This document shows, in pieces, positions 8,813 to 18,284 of a stretch of 56,625 nt of DNA; the stretch's first letter is position 1; every line of letters starts with the position of its first letter. A program made the position numbers and the translations under genes. Under the pieces are notes generated by a model. It searched no databases. It was not told the origin of the DNA and saw only the letters and a program-made list of their open reading frames with translations. This DNA comes from Chrysochromulina parva (lineage: Eukaryota > Haptophyta > Prymnesiales > Chrysochromulinaceae), in assembly GCA_002887195.1 (NCBI GenBank), contig PJAB01000034.1:1-56625 (forward strand), given 5' to 3'.

Positions 8813-11800
8813 CTCGTGGGCACCTTCGATCAGCAGCCGCTCGGGGAAGTGCCCAAACACAAGGAGCGCGAATGTGTCGTAACGTCCGATAGTCGCTGGC
8901 GCCTCCTTGGGCGGGGCAACGGGTGGTGCCCGGGACGGCGCCTTCTTGTGCGGGGCAACGGGCGGGGCCTTGTGCGCCGCCTCGGCTGCCCGGGACGGCG
9001 CCTGTGATGGTGCCTGAGACGGCGCCTGCGCCTGGAACAGCTTCTGGAACAGCGGCTGGGGCGGCGGCTGGGGCGGCGGCTGGGGCGGCGGCTGGGGCGG
9101 CGGCTGGGGCGGAGTGAAGCGCGAGGCGAAGGAGAAGACGCCCCCGACTACGTTGTCGACGATGGAAGCGAGCACTCCAGGCACAGGCGCCGTCCCGAGC
9201 ACTCTAGACGGCGCCGCTCCGAGCACTCCAGGCGGCGCCGTCCCGAGCACTCCAGCCGCAGGCGCCGTCCCGAGCACTCCATGTGGCGCCGTCCCGAGCA
9301 CTCCAGGCGGCGCCGTCCCGAGCACTCCAGGCGGCGCCGTCCCGAGCACTCCAGGCAGCGCCGTCCCGAGCACTCCCGGCGGCGCCGTCCCGAGCACTCC
9401 AGGCGGCGCCGTCCCGAGCACTCTCAGCGGCGCCGTCCCGAGCACTCCCGGCGGCGCCGTCCCGAGCACTCCAGGCGGCGCCGTCCCGAGCACTCCAGGC
9501 GGCGCCGTCCCGAGCACTCCCGGCGGCGCCGTCCCGAGCACTCCAGGCGCTTCGGCCGACGATGGCTTCGTCGACGCCGTTCGCTCGTCATGTGGCCAGG
9601 AGCCACCCTCCTGATCGCCCTTGCCCGCGCCTTTGCCCGCGCCCTTGCCCTCGCCTTTGCCCTCGCGCACTTGATCCTCAGCCAGAGGCGCAGGCGCAGG
9701 CACGGGCACTGGCTCGGTAGGAGGCCGCCATCCCTGCGGCACGAGCACTGGTTGTGCCATCCCGAGCGGCGCACGCAGCGACTCGAGCCGTCGGCGCAAC
9801 AGACTCGAGTCAGACGCACGCACAGACGGCATCACACTGAATTCGAGCTTCCCGCCCTCCGCGCCCTCAGTCGCCGTCGGTGTCATCCCCACACTCGGCT
9901 TCGCGCCCTCAGTCGCCGTCGGTGTCATCCCCGCGGCGGCTGTTGGCATCGCCGTCGCCGGCGTTGAGGGAGCGAGCGTCGTCGTGAGCATGGACGTTGA
10001 GGGCGCGAGCGTCGTCGTGAGCATGGGCGCGGCGGCCGAGGATGGAGTCGCCTCATGCGCGCTGTGGTGAGCACTTGCATGCAAGGCCGAGGATGGAGTC
10101 GCCTCATGCGCGCTGTGGTGAAAACTTGCATGCAAGGCAGAGGCCCCCACGGCCTCCGCTGCTGCTGCCGCATCGGCTGCCGCCGCTGTCGCCTTCGCGC
10201 TCACGACAGCGCTTGGCGCTGGTGTCGGGCTGCTGGGCGAGGCACGATGCGTGCCACCGGGCGTCGAAGCTGACGAAGCTGACGAAGCTGACGAAGCCAC
10301 CGTCGCCGCTGCGGGAACCTCTGCCGCCGCTGGCGCACCTCCGAAGACCGATTCGAGCCATGGAATCCGTGCAGCTGACGAAGCTGACGAAGCTGACGAA
10401 GCTGACGAAGCTGATTCGAGCCTTGGAATCCGTGCAGCTGACGAAGCTGACGAAGCTGACGAAGCTGACGAAGCTGACGAAGCTGACGAAGCTGATTCGA
10501 GCCATGGAATCCGTGAAGCTGGTAGCGGAAGCGGTACGGCTGACGAGGGTGCGGCCGCGGGCGACGCGTCGTCTTGGGCGCCCTCCGCGAAGGTGAGCCG
10601 GGCCGCATCGAGGGGCGTCACGGCGCCCTTTGCCATTCGCTCAGGACGGCGCTCCTCCGCATCGTCCTTCTGAGCAGTAGCAGCGGCCCGCACAGCTGCC
10701 TCGGCGCTCGTAGGAGGCGCGCCGTCCTGAGCGAGTCCAATGGGCCGTTCCCACTGCACAGTCCCGTCCTCATGCCAGTAGAAGGTGTCCTCACCGGGCG
10801 GTTTCACCTCCTTGAGGTTTGCTCGGCGGGCGGCATGCTCGGCGTGCCAGCCTGAGGGGAGAGGCGTCGTGGTGGTCACGTTGACGGCCTCGCTGTGCGC
10901 CGCCGCCGCCACGGAAGTGGCTGTTACGGTGGCGCTCGCGGTTTGTGCGACTGACGCAGTGGGAGGTGACGCTGTGGAAAGTGACGCTGCTTGCCGCTGC
11001 TGCTGCTGCCGATGCTGTTGCTGCTGGTGCTGGTGCTGCTGCTGGTGCTGCTGCTGCTGCTTGAGTTCAAAGGAGAGGGTTCGCTGGTTGCTGAGCTTGT
11101 TCATGCGCTCCTGCTCCACCGCCGCGATCGCGGACTCTTCCTCTTCTGGTGACGTGCCTGATTTGGGCAGCAGCGATGGCCTAATATGGGCCGCACATCT
11201 CGACGACTCCTGCACCGCCGGCGGCGGCGCAGACGGCGAGTCGGCGAGTACGGGCGACGTCGGTGCGTCCTCGAGCCTCGCCACGGCATCGACGTCGGCA
11301 GAGGAAGGTGGGCGCACTCGAGCCACTCGAGCCACTCGAGCGGGTCGTGCCTCGAGAGGTCCACGCGGAGCGCTCACTGCGGCGCTCCGATTCGCCGCCA
11401 TGCCCCGAAGCATGAATTCTTCGAACTGCTCGGCATCCTCATCCTCGACGTCGGACCCGTATGAGCCGATGGCCGTGCCTGAGGGTGCCATGCGCGCGGC
11501 TGCCGCGGGCTGCCCCAACGTCCGGAGTGTCCGCTCCTCGGCCTCGCCGATGGCGACCGCGCGCGCCGCCTGCTCGGCCTCGGACACACGCGCGACGGAG
11601 CCGCTCGGAGCGCCGTAGTGAGCGCTCGACAGGGCGCGACCGCGCGCTTCCGCGGCCGCGCTGGCGGCTTCGGCGGCTGCCACCTCACGAGCAGCGGCGC
11701 TCATCTCTTCCAGCCACATGGCCGCTTGCTGCTGCGGGCTCTGCGCCACCAGCTTGACCGGCTTGCGCGCCGTGCGCCCGTCGCCGTCCGGCGCTGTGCC

Positions 11801-12781
11801 GAGCACCAACGACTCGAGCCAGCGCTTCTGGGAGCGGAGCACCTCGGGTGCCTCGAGTGGCGCCAGCGGCGCAGACGCGTGCGGCGGCGGCGGCGGCGCA
11901 GACGCGTGCGGCGGCGGCGGCGGCGGGATCGGACTGAGGCGCACAGCCGGCTTTCGCGGGTTGTTGGGCACACTGCGCTCTCCGGTGAGCGGTGGCAAGC
12001 TCGGGCAGAGCCCCTGGAGCGAGAGCTGCGTCTTGCCGTTCAAGTGGCTAGGCAAGATGACGGGGCTCATCAGTTGCTCGATCGCGGGCCTCCAAGCACT
12101 CTCCGACGTGTAGAGCTGCACGAGCGCTCGCGCCTCGTCGTCGAGAAACTTGGAGATGACATCCCAAAAGGGCACGAAGAAGGACGGCAGGTTGATCATG
12201 AAGAGCCGGTACAGCCGGTCCGGGTAGTGAGCCGCGTCGTGCGCAGCGAGCGACTGCACGTAGAGCATGAACTTCATCGAAGAGATCTGCGAGAAGCCGA
12301 TGCCGTGCAGGTCGACGATCACGGTCCACTGCCCGCGGTGCTCAAGCGAGAACGAGCAGCGCTCGGTGAGCCACTCGTTGTACCGTAGGCACGTGGCAAA
12401 GTCGTTGCCACTCTTCTGCAGCGACGCAAAGTGGCACCGGCCGACGTTCTTGTACAGGACCGGCCGTCCGCTGTAGTCACGCCCGAGCAGACCATGCGGC
12501 AGCTGGGTCATATAAGTGTTCTGCGCGATGGGGGACGGAAAGAGCTGGCGCGCTGGACGTTCCGCGAGCGCCAGCAGGTCGTGCTTCTCGCGGTACTCGA
12601 GGTCCATGCGCATCTGCGCGAAGGCCTTGTCGGCTGTGGCTGCAGTTGTCGCAAACCGTGAGGCAAGCGCCTCGAGACTCTCACCGCAGCGGTTTTTTTC
12701 CGCAGCCGCGAGCAGCTTCTCGTCCTCATGGAGCATGCGTAGGAGCACGGCGCTCGACGCTTTCTCCTGGCTTCGGCCCAT
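8762..12781 (-). CDS. CRAL-TRIO (Sec14-like) protein with WW domain and long repeat tracts
   Basis: 1339 aa from ATG 12781. Residues about 10-70 form a helical CRAL-TRIO N-lobe. Residues about 94-250 are the lipid-binding CRAL-TRIO fold (GRDYSGRPVLYKNVG; WTVIVDLHGIGFSQ; YPDRLYRLFMINLPSFFVPFW; LPSHLNG). Family members bind or exchange phosphoinositides or other small lipids. Near residue 640 there is a WW-type Pro-binding module (LPSGWHAEH ... DTFYWHEDGTVQWERP). The rest is low complexity: Gln/His runs, Ser-Ala-Ser tracts, about sixteen PPGVLGTA octapeptides, and PQPPPQP repeats. The WW module beside Pro-rich repeats suggests self or partner binding (inference). It is divergent from the secreted-protein gene at 12977. 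The C-terminus ends in a minisatellite and may be longer after splicing. Confidence 0.8.
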   Translation of the reverse strand: MGRSQEKASSAVLLRMLHEDEKLLAAAEKNRCGESLEALASRFATTAATADKAFAQMRMDLEYREKHDLLALAERPARQLFPSPIAQNTYMTQLPHGLLGRDYSGRPVLYKNVGRCHFASLQKSGNDFATCLRYNEWLTERCSFSLEHRGQWTVIVDLHGIGFSQISSMKFMLYVQSLAAHDAAHYPDRLYRLFMINLPSFFVPFWDVISKFLDDEARALVQLYTSESAWRPAIEQLMSPVILPSHLNGKTQLSLQGLCPSLPPLTGERSVPNNPRKPAVRLSPIPPPPPPHASAPPPPPHASAPLAPLEAPEVLRSQKRWLESLVLGTAPDGDGRTARKPVKLVAQSPQQQAAMWLEEMSAAAREVAAAEAASAAAEARGRALSSAHYGAPSGSVARVSEAEQAARAVAIGEAEERTLRTLGQPAAAARMAPSGTAIGSYGSDVEDEDAEQFEEFMLRGMAANRSAAVSAPRGPLEARPARVARVARVRPPSSADVDAVARLEDAPTSPVLADSPSAPPPAVQESSRCAAHIRPSLLPKSGTSPEEEESAIAAVEQERMNKLSNQRTLSFELKQQQQHQQQHQHQQQQHRQQQQRQAASLSTASPPTASVAQTASATVTATSVAAAAHSEAVNVTTTTPLPSGWHAEHAARRANLKEVKPPGEDTFYWHEDGTVQWERPIGLAQDGAPPTSAEAAVRAAATAQKDDAEERRPERMAKGAVTPLDAARLTFAEGAQDDASPAAAPSSAVPLPLPASRIPWLESASSASSASSASSASSASSAARIPRLESASSASSASSASSAARIPWLESVFGGAPAAAEVPAAATVASSASSASSASTPGGTHRASPSSPTPAPSAVVSAKATAAAADAAAAAEAVGASALHASFHHSAHEATPSSALHASAHHSAHEATPSSAAAPMLTTTLAPSTSMLTTTLAPSTPATAMPTAAAGMTPTATEGAKPSVGMTPTATEGAEGGKLEFSVMPSVRASDSSLLRRRLESLRAPLGMAQPVLVPQGWRPPTEPVPVPAPAPLAEDQVREGKGEGKGAGKGAGKGDQEGGSWPHDERTASTKPSSAEAPGVLGTAPPGVLGTAPPGVLGTAPPGVLGTAPPGVLGTAPLRVLGTAPPGVLGTAPPGVLGTALPGVLGTAPPGVLGTAPPGVLGTAPHGVLGTAPAAGVLGTAPPGVLGAAPSRVLGTAPVPGVLASIVDNVVGGVFSFASRFTPPQPPPQPPPQPPPQPPPQPLFQKLFQAQAPSQAPSQAPSRAAEAAHKAPPVAPHKKAPSRAPPVAPPKEAPATIGRYDTFALLVFGHFPERLLIEGAHEIDGPLIGPLTRTPDDL
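9179..9565. repeat. 24-bp tandem repeat encoding PPGVLGTA
   Basis: Roughly sixteen units with the core GCCGTCCCGAGCACTCCAGG followed by CGGC on the plus strand, some with one or two extra codons. The sense (minus) frame reads PGVLGTAP. The opposite strand also stays open as GAVPSTPG, which reflects the base composition rather than a gene. Confidence 0.9.
10264..10500. repeat. 9-bp GCTGACGAA arrays
   Basis: Three arrays (about 10268-10296, 10376-10412 and 10436-10494) separated by a conserved spacer around ATTCGAGCCNTGGAATCCGTGCA. In the coding (minus) frame they read Ser-Ser-Ala repeats with SARIPWLE spacers. The spacer-plus-array unit has itself been duplicated, so this is a nested repeat. 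Confidence 0.9.
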
Positions 12782-12976
12782 CGCGCTGACGCTTTTGAGA
12801 ACTTGACAATCCTTCTCCTCCCAAACATGGAAACTACATGAAACCCCTCAGGGGGCGTCCTTACATCCTGTGTGCCGCTGGATGAATTTGTTTTGCATGC
12901 ATGCAACCAGTTGAGCTTTCGAAATCGTGGCGGTATCGTGGCGAGCCTTTGCCTCGAGCGCGAGCAGGGATTCAGG
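12782..12976. promoter_or_regulatory. Bidirectional promoter, CRAL-TRIO / secreted protein
   Basis: 195 bp between divergent ATGs. It contains the palindrome TGCATGCATGCA (about 12894-12905), also seen as TGCATGC-type sequence near 23600. No TATA box is visible. Confidence 0.4.
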
Positions 12977-13375
12977 ATGAATACACTGTTCATGTCATTA
13001 TTGATCGCGGTGGCAACGGCAGGTACCGCTGATGAAGATATCGCGATGGTGTGCGATGCGTGCAGGCCTGCCACCAGATGGGCGTATGACATCAGGTCAC
13101 TGGACGAGCGAGCAGCCCTCGAGAGCATCTCATACACGTGCTTCACTCACATCAAGCGAATCTGTTTTGCTTTAGCCTTACAGTCCGGTGAGGAAATGGA
13201 AGATCTGGGCGACGATGCGGTTTGGCCGCCTCCCGGGCACGACGAACTGTTGTTGCAGTTCAGGTTCTGCGCCGGTCACACAGCTCAACATAGGGACGAA
13301 CTGTCGATGGCAGCCATCATGCGTTTGGGGCAGTTTCTTATCAGCGACTGCAGCCACAGGCAAGACGAGCTCTAG
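12977..13375 (+). CDS. Small secreted cysteine-containing protein, unknown
   Basis: 132 aa. ATG 12977 is chosen because the residues that follow (MNTLFMSLLIAVATAGTA) form a good signal peptide; the frame is open upstream without an ATG. The mature part holds a CDAC pair, then single Cys in YTCF, RICF, RFCA and SDCS, with an acidic centre (EEMEDLGDD). Six Cys in a small extracellular helical protein recall saposin-like folds, but the spacing does not fit well. Function unknown. Divergent from the CRAL-TRIO gene. Confidence 0.55.
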   Translation: MNTLFMSLLIAVATAGTADEDIAMVCDACRPATRWAYDIRSLDERAALESISYTCFTHIKRICFALALQSGEEMEDLGDDAVWPPPGHDELLLQFRFCAGHTAQHRDELSMAAIMRLGQFLISDCSHRQDEL

Positions 13376-13961
13376 CTGGTAGCTGCACAGTCTCCGAGCG
13401 TACTCACCTTCCATCGAATAATTTTGCATTGCGCGTGAGTTGCCGTCTTCTTCATATCTTCAAATGGGGCGGCTGCACATCGATCATCGTTCATCGACTA
13501 ATCATCGACCACAGCGAGCAGGGCTCCTGCGGCGAACAAGGATGTTGGCCGGCCCGGCGCGGCCCCAACACCCATGCTCTCCGGACACCGGACACCGGTC
13601 ACAGTCGAGTCCTTCTGAAGAAATGCTGGTGCTCGGGCCTCGGCGCCGGCGCGAGCGGCGTATTCCATTCGGCAAACGTAATGCGATATGTGACACAACT
13701 GTTTCAGTAGTAATATTCACGTGGTGATGGTTCCTCAAAAATAATATGCACTACGCCGCATCCGGAGGTGAGCCGGGCCCGTCGGCCAATGGCCGGCGGC
13801 GCACAGGGTTGCGCACAAATCACTGCGTCAGTGTCACATGTAGTCGGCGCGAGATTTTGACCTTGGAGGAGGGTTTCAACACTCAGGTAATAATTACCCT
13901 ATGGAGTATGGTGTTTCTACATAGTGTGTAGACATTAGAGACGGTACGGTACTAAACGTCA
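13376..13961. other. Gene-free interval
   Basis: Contains the 3' ends of the secreted-protein gene and of the convergent FkbM gene. Short frames here have no conserved look. A GGTACGGTAC motif sits at about 13943-13952. Confidence 0.5.
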
Positions 13962-14976
13962 TCACGGCCAGTGGTGCGCGTAGACACCCGCGTCTCGGAG
14001 CGACTGGTACATTTGCGTGGCGTTCTCCAACGTATAGAAGCACCAGAACTGCGGCGTGCGGCACCACTTGTACGTGTGCATCATGTAAGGATGGCCATAG
14101 TGCACCTCAAGCATGATCTCATCAATGAGCGCATGCGTCCCGTCGACAAGCAGCGTCTCAACGATGTCGAACTCATACCCCTCCACGTCCATCTTGACGA
14201 CGACCGCGTCGGCTGGCTGCAGGCCGAGCATCGTCTCCAAGAAGTCGGAGAAGCCGATCGTCGGAGGCGTCGTCTCTGGTTTCGAGCGAGAACCAATGAA
14301 TGCCTGCATGAAGAAGTGGCGACGCGAAAAGGTTGCCGCACGGGCGGGGTGCATGCCCTGTTTAGTGAGGAGGCGCACGAGCTCGTCGTGCGGCGGCAGC
14401 TTGTAGAGGCCAGCGACGGCTTCAAAGGCTGAGCGGGGTCGAGCGAGACTCGATCCAGCGAACGTTACATAGCCAGTCATCGAGCGAGGCCGATGGGAGA
14501 GTTCTGTGATGAGCACTACCGTAATACTCATCAAAGTCGAGGAGAGGCGGGTACAACTTCAACATCGAGAGGAAACCAACCTTGGAATCGAATTGTCTCG
14601 CTCCGATGTCGAGATACACCTTCCGGCGGCAGTTGGAGAAGTTGGCGTGGTATCCGAGGAAGTGAGGAGGCACACGCTTAAAGTAGCTCCTCGGCCCATT
14701 CAGTGGGCCGCGAAAATGACCAGCTGGCCACAGCTGCTCGAGTGTGCTTAAGCTCGTCTCTCTGGGACAGGCTTTCGGATTGCGCCACCGACGGTGATGC
14801 GCCGGGGTCGTGCCCTTCCAACGGCGCGCCACCTCCATTTGCTCCTTTTCCGCGTTACCGCACGAGACGGGCGGATGGCCAGCTGCAGCATACACTGCCT
14901 GCACGCGCGGCTCGCAAGGGTTCTGCGCGTGCAGGCTGCCAAGGAGGCCAAACAGTGCGAACCTGTGCGCGTGCAT
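13962..14976 (-). CDS. FkbM-family methyltransferase, secretory (two exons)
   Basis: Two frames appear broken but join cleanly across an intron at 14519-14429 (91 nt; GTAGTG...CCCCGCTCAG). Exon 1 14976-14520 and exon 2 14428-13962 give 307 aa in phase 1 and restore DFDEYYAFEAVAGLYKLPP, the SAM-binding acidic-loop strand of FkbM enzymes. Motif I is KVYLDIGARQFDSKVGF; further on comes VVVKMDVEGYEFDIVETL, the FkbM hallmark. ATG 14976 starts MHAHRFALFGLLGSLHAQ, a probable signal peptide, so it likely works in the secretory pathway. FkbM relatives O-methylate sugars or small molecules; the substrate here is unknown. The tail is rich in aromatic residues and Cys. Confidence 0.8.
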
Positions 14977-15544
14977 GAGCCGGGCCGCGGCCGATCCCGC
15001 GTAAAATGAGCGAAAAAGCACATCTTGACGCTTACGACGCTTTTACTCTAGGACTTAAGGTCGGTCGGTCGTTACCCGCGGCCTTACGGCTACACACGAA
15101 CAAGACGCAAGCGTGCATAGAACCGGCGCGTATGTGACTCAGTATGCTTCATGTACACAGTATGAGGTCGCGAAGGTCGCGAATACACGATCGCGCCCCA
15201 ACAACAATCAACAAACCATCTCCACACACACTACGCGCGGTGACTAGACACTATTGCGCGGGCCATATTCGCATTTGGGGCCCATAGGCTCCGGAAGGCA
15301 GGTGCCCTCCATTTCTTGGGGGATCAAAGAGCGTTGTGGTCGTGGCAGCCGCGTCGCCAGCTTCGCGTGTGTGTCCGTGTGCCAGCCGGTGTGAGCGCGC
15401 GAGCGGGCGGAGCTCTGGAGCCTGGAGGGGAGGCGTCTCGCGACGTGAGACAAAAGACACGTTCGCGGGCCATTGCGATGGTTAACGCACCACGACACAA
15501 CCATCAACCACCAGGTCCACAACCCAACATGCAGGGCACCACAA
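14977..15544. other. Gene-free interval
   Basis: Upstream region of the FkbM gene and 3' flank of the BART-domain gene, both on the minus strand. A short tandem GGTCGGTCGGTCG lies near 15059-15071, and GGTCGCGAAGGTCGCGAA (a 9-bp unit twice) at about 15165-15182. No RNA gene seen. Confidence 0.5.
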
Positions 15545-18115
15545 TCATGCTGCTGTCATCTTTACCATGCACAGCAGGTCGTCAAGCAGCCGCTCTTCTT
15601 GATCCTCGCGCAGCCTTCGCTCGGCCTCGTCGAGATCGCGCCGCACCGGCGCCGCCGAGTCCTGCACGTCCAGCGCCGCTCCCTCGCAGCCCGTGCTTGG
15701 TACGTCGTCCGTCGACCGGGGCGGCTGCGACGGCGACTCGCCCTGTTGCGCGTCGTCCGTCGACCGGGGCGGCTGCGACGGCGACTCGCCCTGTTGCGCG
15801 TCGTCCGTCGACCGGGGCGGCTGCGACGGCGACTCGCCCTGTTGTGCGTCGAGCATTTCCCGACGCGCGTGCAGCTTCCGGCGCGCGTACTGCTCCCGCT
15901 CGTACTCGAAAGCGCTCCGGAAGCCATCCGGCGGGAGTGGACCATCCGGCCCTTGACCATCCTGCTCATCAGCCTCTTGCCCCATAACGCCCGTCCACCA
16001 TCGGCGCGCCCACGGCCTGTCTTGAGCGCTGTCTTGAGCGCCGCCCGCCGCCTCGTCGCCTGACGCGCCGGCGGCGCTCGCCACCAAGCCCATTGCCGCT
16101 TCCACTGGCAGCACACAGTCTGGGCGCAGGGCACGCACATCGAAGCCCTCCTCGTGATACACGGGAGGCGCGAGCGGTGCGCGGCGACGCGGGCGGCCGC
16201 CGTCGTCAAGGGCCATCGAAGAGGCGCTGGGGGCGCCGAAAGCCTCGGCCGCCTCTTTGATGGCCGCCTCCTCCTCCGCCAATGCAGCCTCCGCCGCCAA
16301 TGCAGCCTCCGCTGCTGCTTCAGCCTCCGCTGCTTCCGCGGCCGCTGCCTCTGCGGCCGCTGCCGCTGCCTCTGCGGCCGCTGCCGCTGCCTCTGCGGCC
16401 GCTGCCGCTGCGGCCGCTGCCTCATCTGCGGCCGCTGCCTCTGCGGCCGCTGCCTCATCTGCGGCCGCTGCCTCTGCGGCCGCTGCCTCATCTGCGGCCG
16501 CTGCCTCATCTGCGGCCGCTGCCGCTGCCTCTACGGCCGCTGCCTCTGCGGCCGCTGCCTCATCCGCGGCTGCGGCCGCTGCCTCTGCGGCCGCTGCCTC
16601 TGCGGCCGCTGCCTCTGCGGCCGCTGCCTCTGCGGCCGCTGCCTCATCTGCGGCTGCGGCCGCTGCCTCTGCGGCCGCTGCCTCTGCGGCGGCCGCTACC
16701 TCCTCTGCGGCTTCCTCCTTGCTCATCAGGACAAGCCGCTGGCCTCGGTCTGGCTGTCGGTCTGGCTGGGCCGGCGAGAGCTGCCCTATCGAGAGCCACT
16801 CACTCTGCCCACGCAGCGAGCACGCCAGCGCAGCTGCCGCCTCCTCCGCCTCGGGCTCGGGCTGCAATCGATCAACGATCGGGGGCTCTGCGGCAGGACG
16901 CTCAAGATGACGCTCACGCTGCATTCGGTTACACGGCCTCCACCAGGGAGACAATGTGGAAGTCGCTTCAGCCTCGATCTCCAGGTTGCGCTGCACCATC
17001 ATCTGCTTGAAGGAGACGAAGTCATCGACGGCCAGGAGTTGCTCGAGCACGCCTTGGCCCACGTCTGTGGTTGTGAACTCTGCACAGAGTTTGACGAACT
17101 CGTGCTTCGTCGTCCCCAGGTCGGACAGGAACCTCTCGATCAGCGAATCTGCCATGTCACGGTAGGCGTTAAAGATGTCATGGGTGAGTTCATGCTCCTC
17201 GTCAGAGCCAAACACGAGGCAGTTGCCGTCCATGAAGTTCCCGACGGGCACGGTCCAGTCAGGGCTCCTGAGGAAGCCGGTCAACGCGTCGAAGAGCCAC
17301 ACCGAGTCTCCCGTGGTCTCCACCGCCGCTTCGGCCTCCGCCGCCGCTTTGGTCTCCACCGCCGCTTTGGCCTTGGCCTCCTCCGCCGCCTGCACCTCCA
17401 CCTGTAGCCGAGCGCGGTCGAGATCAGCAAACGCGCGATTCGCCTCGGCCTCCGCCTCGGCTTCGCCGCGCAGATTGAGACCCCAGATATGCGCACGCAG
17501 CTCCTCCTTCTCGTGCGAGGACGGCATGCCGCGGCCCTCGCCTCGCTCGCGAAGCTGCCGGTGGCGGCATCGGCAGAGTGCTGCAAAGGCGCTGTAGTCC
17601 TCCGCCGCCCGCACGTGCGCAAGGATGGCCTGCGCCGCCTCAGCCGCGAGCGTTGCACCCACGCGCTCGGCGAAGCGTGAGGGCGCCACGTTAGCCTCCT
17701 CGGCGGCGAGAGCGTCGGCGACGCGCTGTGCAAAGTCTGCCTCGCTCAGCCCCGAGTCGGTGGCGGCGGCAGAGAGGCAGCGCTCAAAGAGTTCGACGTA
17801 TTGGGCGTGCACTTCGGTGCAGCAGAGAGGTTGTTCGGCGTGCTCGTCCTCCGGAAAGAGCTCGCAGTACTGGGTGATGAAACGATGGAGGGCGGAATAG
17901 TGCTTGCCGTGAGAGAGGATATCAAGCACGTCGAGGAGGATCGAGTCAGCGTCATCAGCGGCGCCGGGATTGCCAGATTCGGGTCGCGAGAGCCAGGGCG
18001 CCGACATGAACGTATTGCTGGGTCGATTAGACCTTGCTTGTATTGCTGCGCCAACGACGACGCCGCCGGCAGCGACGGCTAGCGTTCCACCCATTGTGTT
18101 CACGTGTAGAGGCAT
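15545..18115 (-). CDS. Double BART-domain protein, CFAP36/ARL2BP-like
   Basis: 856 aa from ATG 18115 (later ATG 18094 also possible). Residues about 269-384 match the BART domain as in CFAP36/CCDC104: LTGFLRSPDWTVPVGNFMD, then CLVFGSDEEHELTHDIFNAYRD, and VDDFVSFKQMMVQRNLEIE. BART domains bind Arl2/Arl3 GTPases, and CFAP36 is cilium-associated. Residues about 52-180 look like a second, more divergent BART copy closer to ARL2BP (HRFITQYCELFPEDEHAE ... VHAQYVELFERCL ... AEDYSAFAALC). The C-terminal half is a long EAAAA/DEAAAA helix and a tail with three identical 16-residue repeats. It is divergent from the reductase gene, 169 bp away. Confidence 0.8.
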   Translation of the reverse strand: MPLHVNTMGGTLAVAAGGVVVGAAIQARSNRPSNTFMSAPWLSRPESGNPGAADDADSILLDVLDILSHGKHYSALHRFITQYCELFPEDEHAEQPLCCTEVHAQYVELFERCLSAAATDSGLSEADFAQRVADALAAEEANVAPSRFAERVGATLAAEAAQAILAHVRAAEDYSAFAALCRCRHRQLRERGEGRGMPSSHEKEELRAHIWGLNLRGEAEAEAEANRAFADLDRARLQVEVQAAEEAKAKAAVETKAAAEAEAAVETTGDSVWLFDALTGFLRSPDWTVPVGNFMDGNCLVFGSDEEHELTHDIFNAYRDMADSLIERFLSDLGTTKHEFVKLCAEFTTTDVGQGVLEQLLAVDDFVSFKQMMVQRNLEIEAEATSTLSPWWRPCNRMQRERHLERPAAEPPIVDRLQPEPEAEEAAAALACSLRGQSEWLSIGQLSPAQPDRQPDRGQRLVLMSKEEAAEEVAAAAEAAAAEAAAAAADEAAAAEAAAAEAAAAEAAAAEAAAAAADEAAAAEAAAVEAAAAAADEAAAADEAAAAEAAAADEAAAAEAAAADEAAAAAAAAAEAAAAAAEAAAAAAEAAAAEAAEAEAAAEAALAAEAALAEEEAAIKEAAEAFGAPSASSMALDDGGRPRRRAPLAPPVYHEEGFDVRALRPDCVLPVEAAMGLVASAAGASGDEAAGGAQDSAQDRPWARRWWTGVMGQEADEQDGQGPDGPLPPDGFRSAFEYEREQYARRKLHARREMLDAQQGESPSQPPRSTDDAQQGESPSQPPRSTDDAQQGESPSQPPRSTDDVPSTGCEGAALDVQDSAAPVRRDLDEAERRLREDQEERLLDDLLCMVKMTAA
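15703..15846. repeat. Three 48-bp tandem repeats
   Basis: Three almost perfect copies encoding DAQQGESPSQPPRSTD on the minus strand near the C-terminus of the BART protein. The near identity implies recent duplication. Confidence 0.9.
16265..16710. repeat. GCGGCCGCTGCCTCT-type array encoding EAAAA
   Basis: Long 15/18-bp repeat array, GCGGCCGC-rich. On the minus strand it encodes EAAAA and DEAAAA units predicted to form one long charged alpha helix between the BART domains and the C-terminal tail. Confidence 0.9.
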
Positions 18116-18284
18116 CTCTTTTATCCGCCTCGATGAAACTCTCAAATACGGCCTCGAATTTAGTAAATGCGGAAACGCCCAAATCGGCGCTCAGAGCCGT
18201 CGATATGCCGAAGAGCTCCTCGCTATCCCTCGTGTGGTGGCTTACGGAGTCCAACCCTGCACCGTTCTTGGTACAGTAGACACG
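18116..18284. promoter_or_regulatory. Bidirectional promoter, BART gene / reductase
   Basis: 169 bp separate the two ATGs. The plus-strand frame of the reductase is open through this region but lacks an in-frame ATG before 18285 that would make a sensible N-terminus. Confidence 0.45.

Noticed and set aside
9179..9565. CRISPR-like array
   Set aside because: Units are directly adjacent with no unique spacers, lie inside a coding frame and in a eukaryote.
9114..9614. Plus-strand GAVPSTPG repeat ORF
   Set aside because: It is the shadow of the PPGVLGTA repeat; the sense ORF continues on both sides into a CRAL-TRIO and WW protein.
12977..13375. Saposin-like protein
   Set aside because: Six Cys and small secreted size fit, but Cys spacing does not follow the saposin pattern.
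14422..14534. FkbM pseudogene with frameshift
   Set aside because: A GT...AG intron of 91 nt restores the conserved strand and total length, so intact gene is the simpler reading. A 16-nt GTAGTG...CACAG alternative was too short to be an intron.
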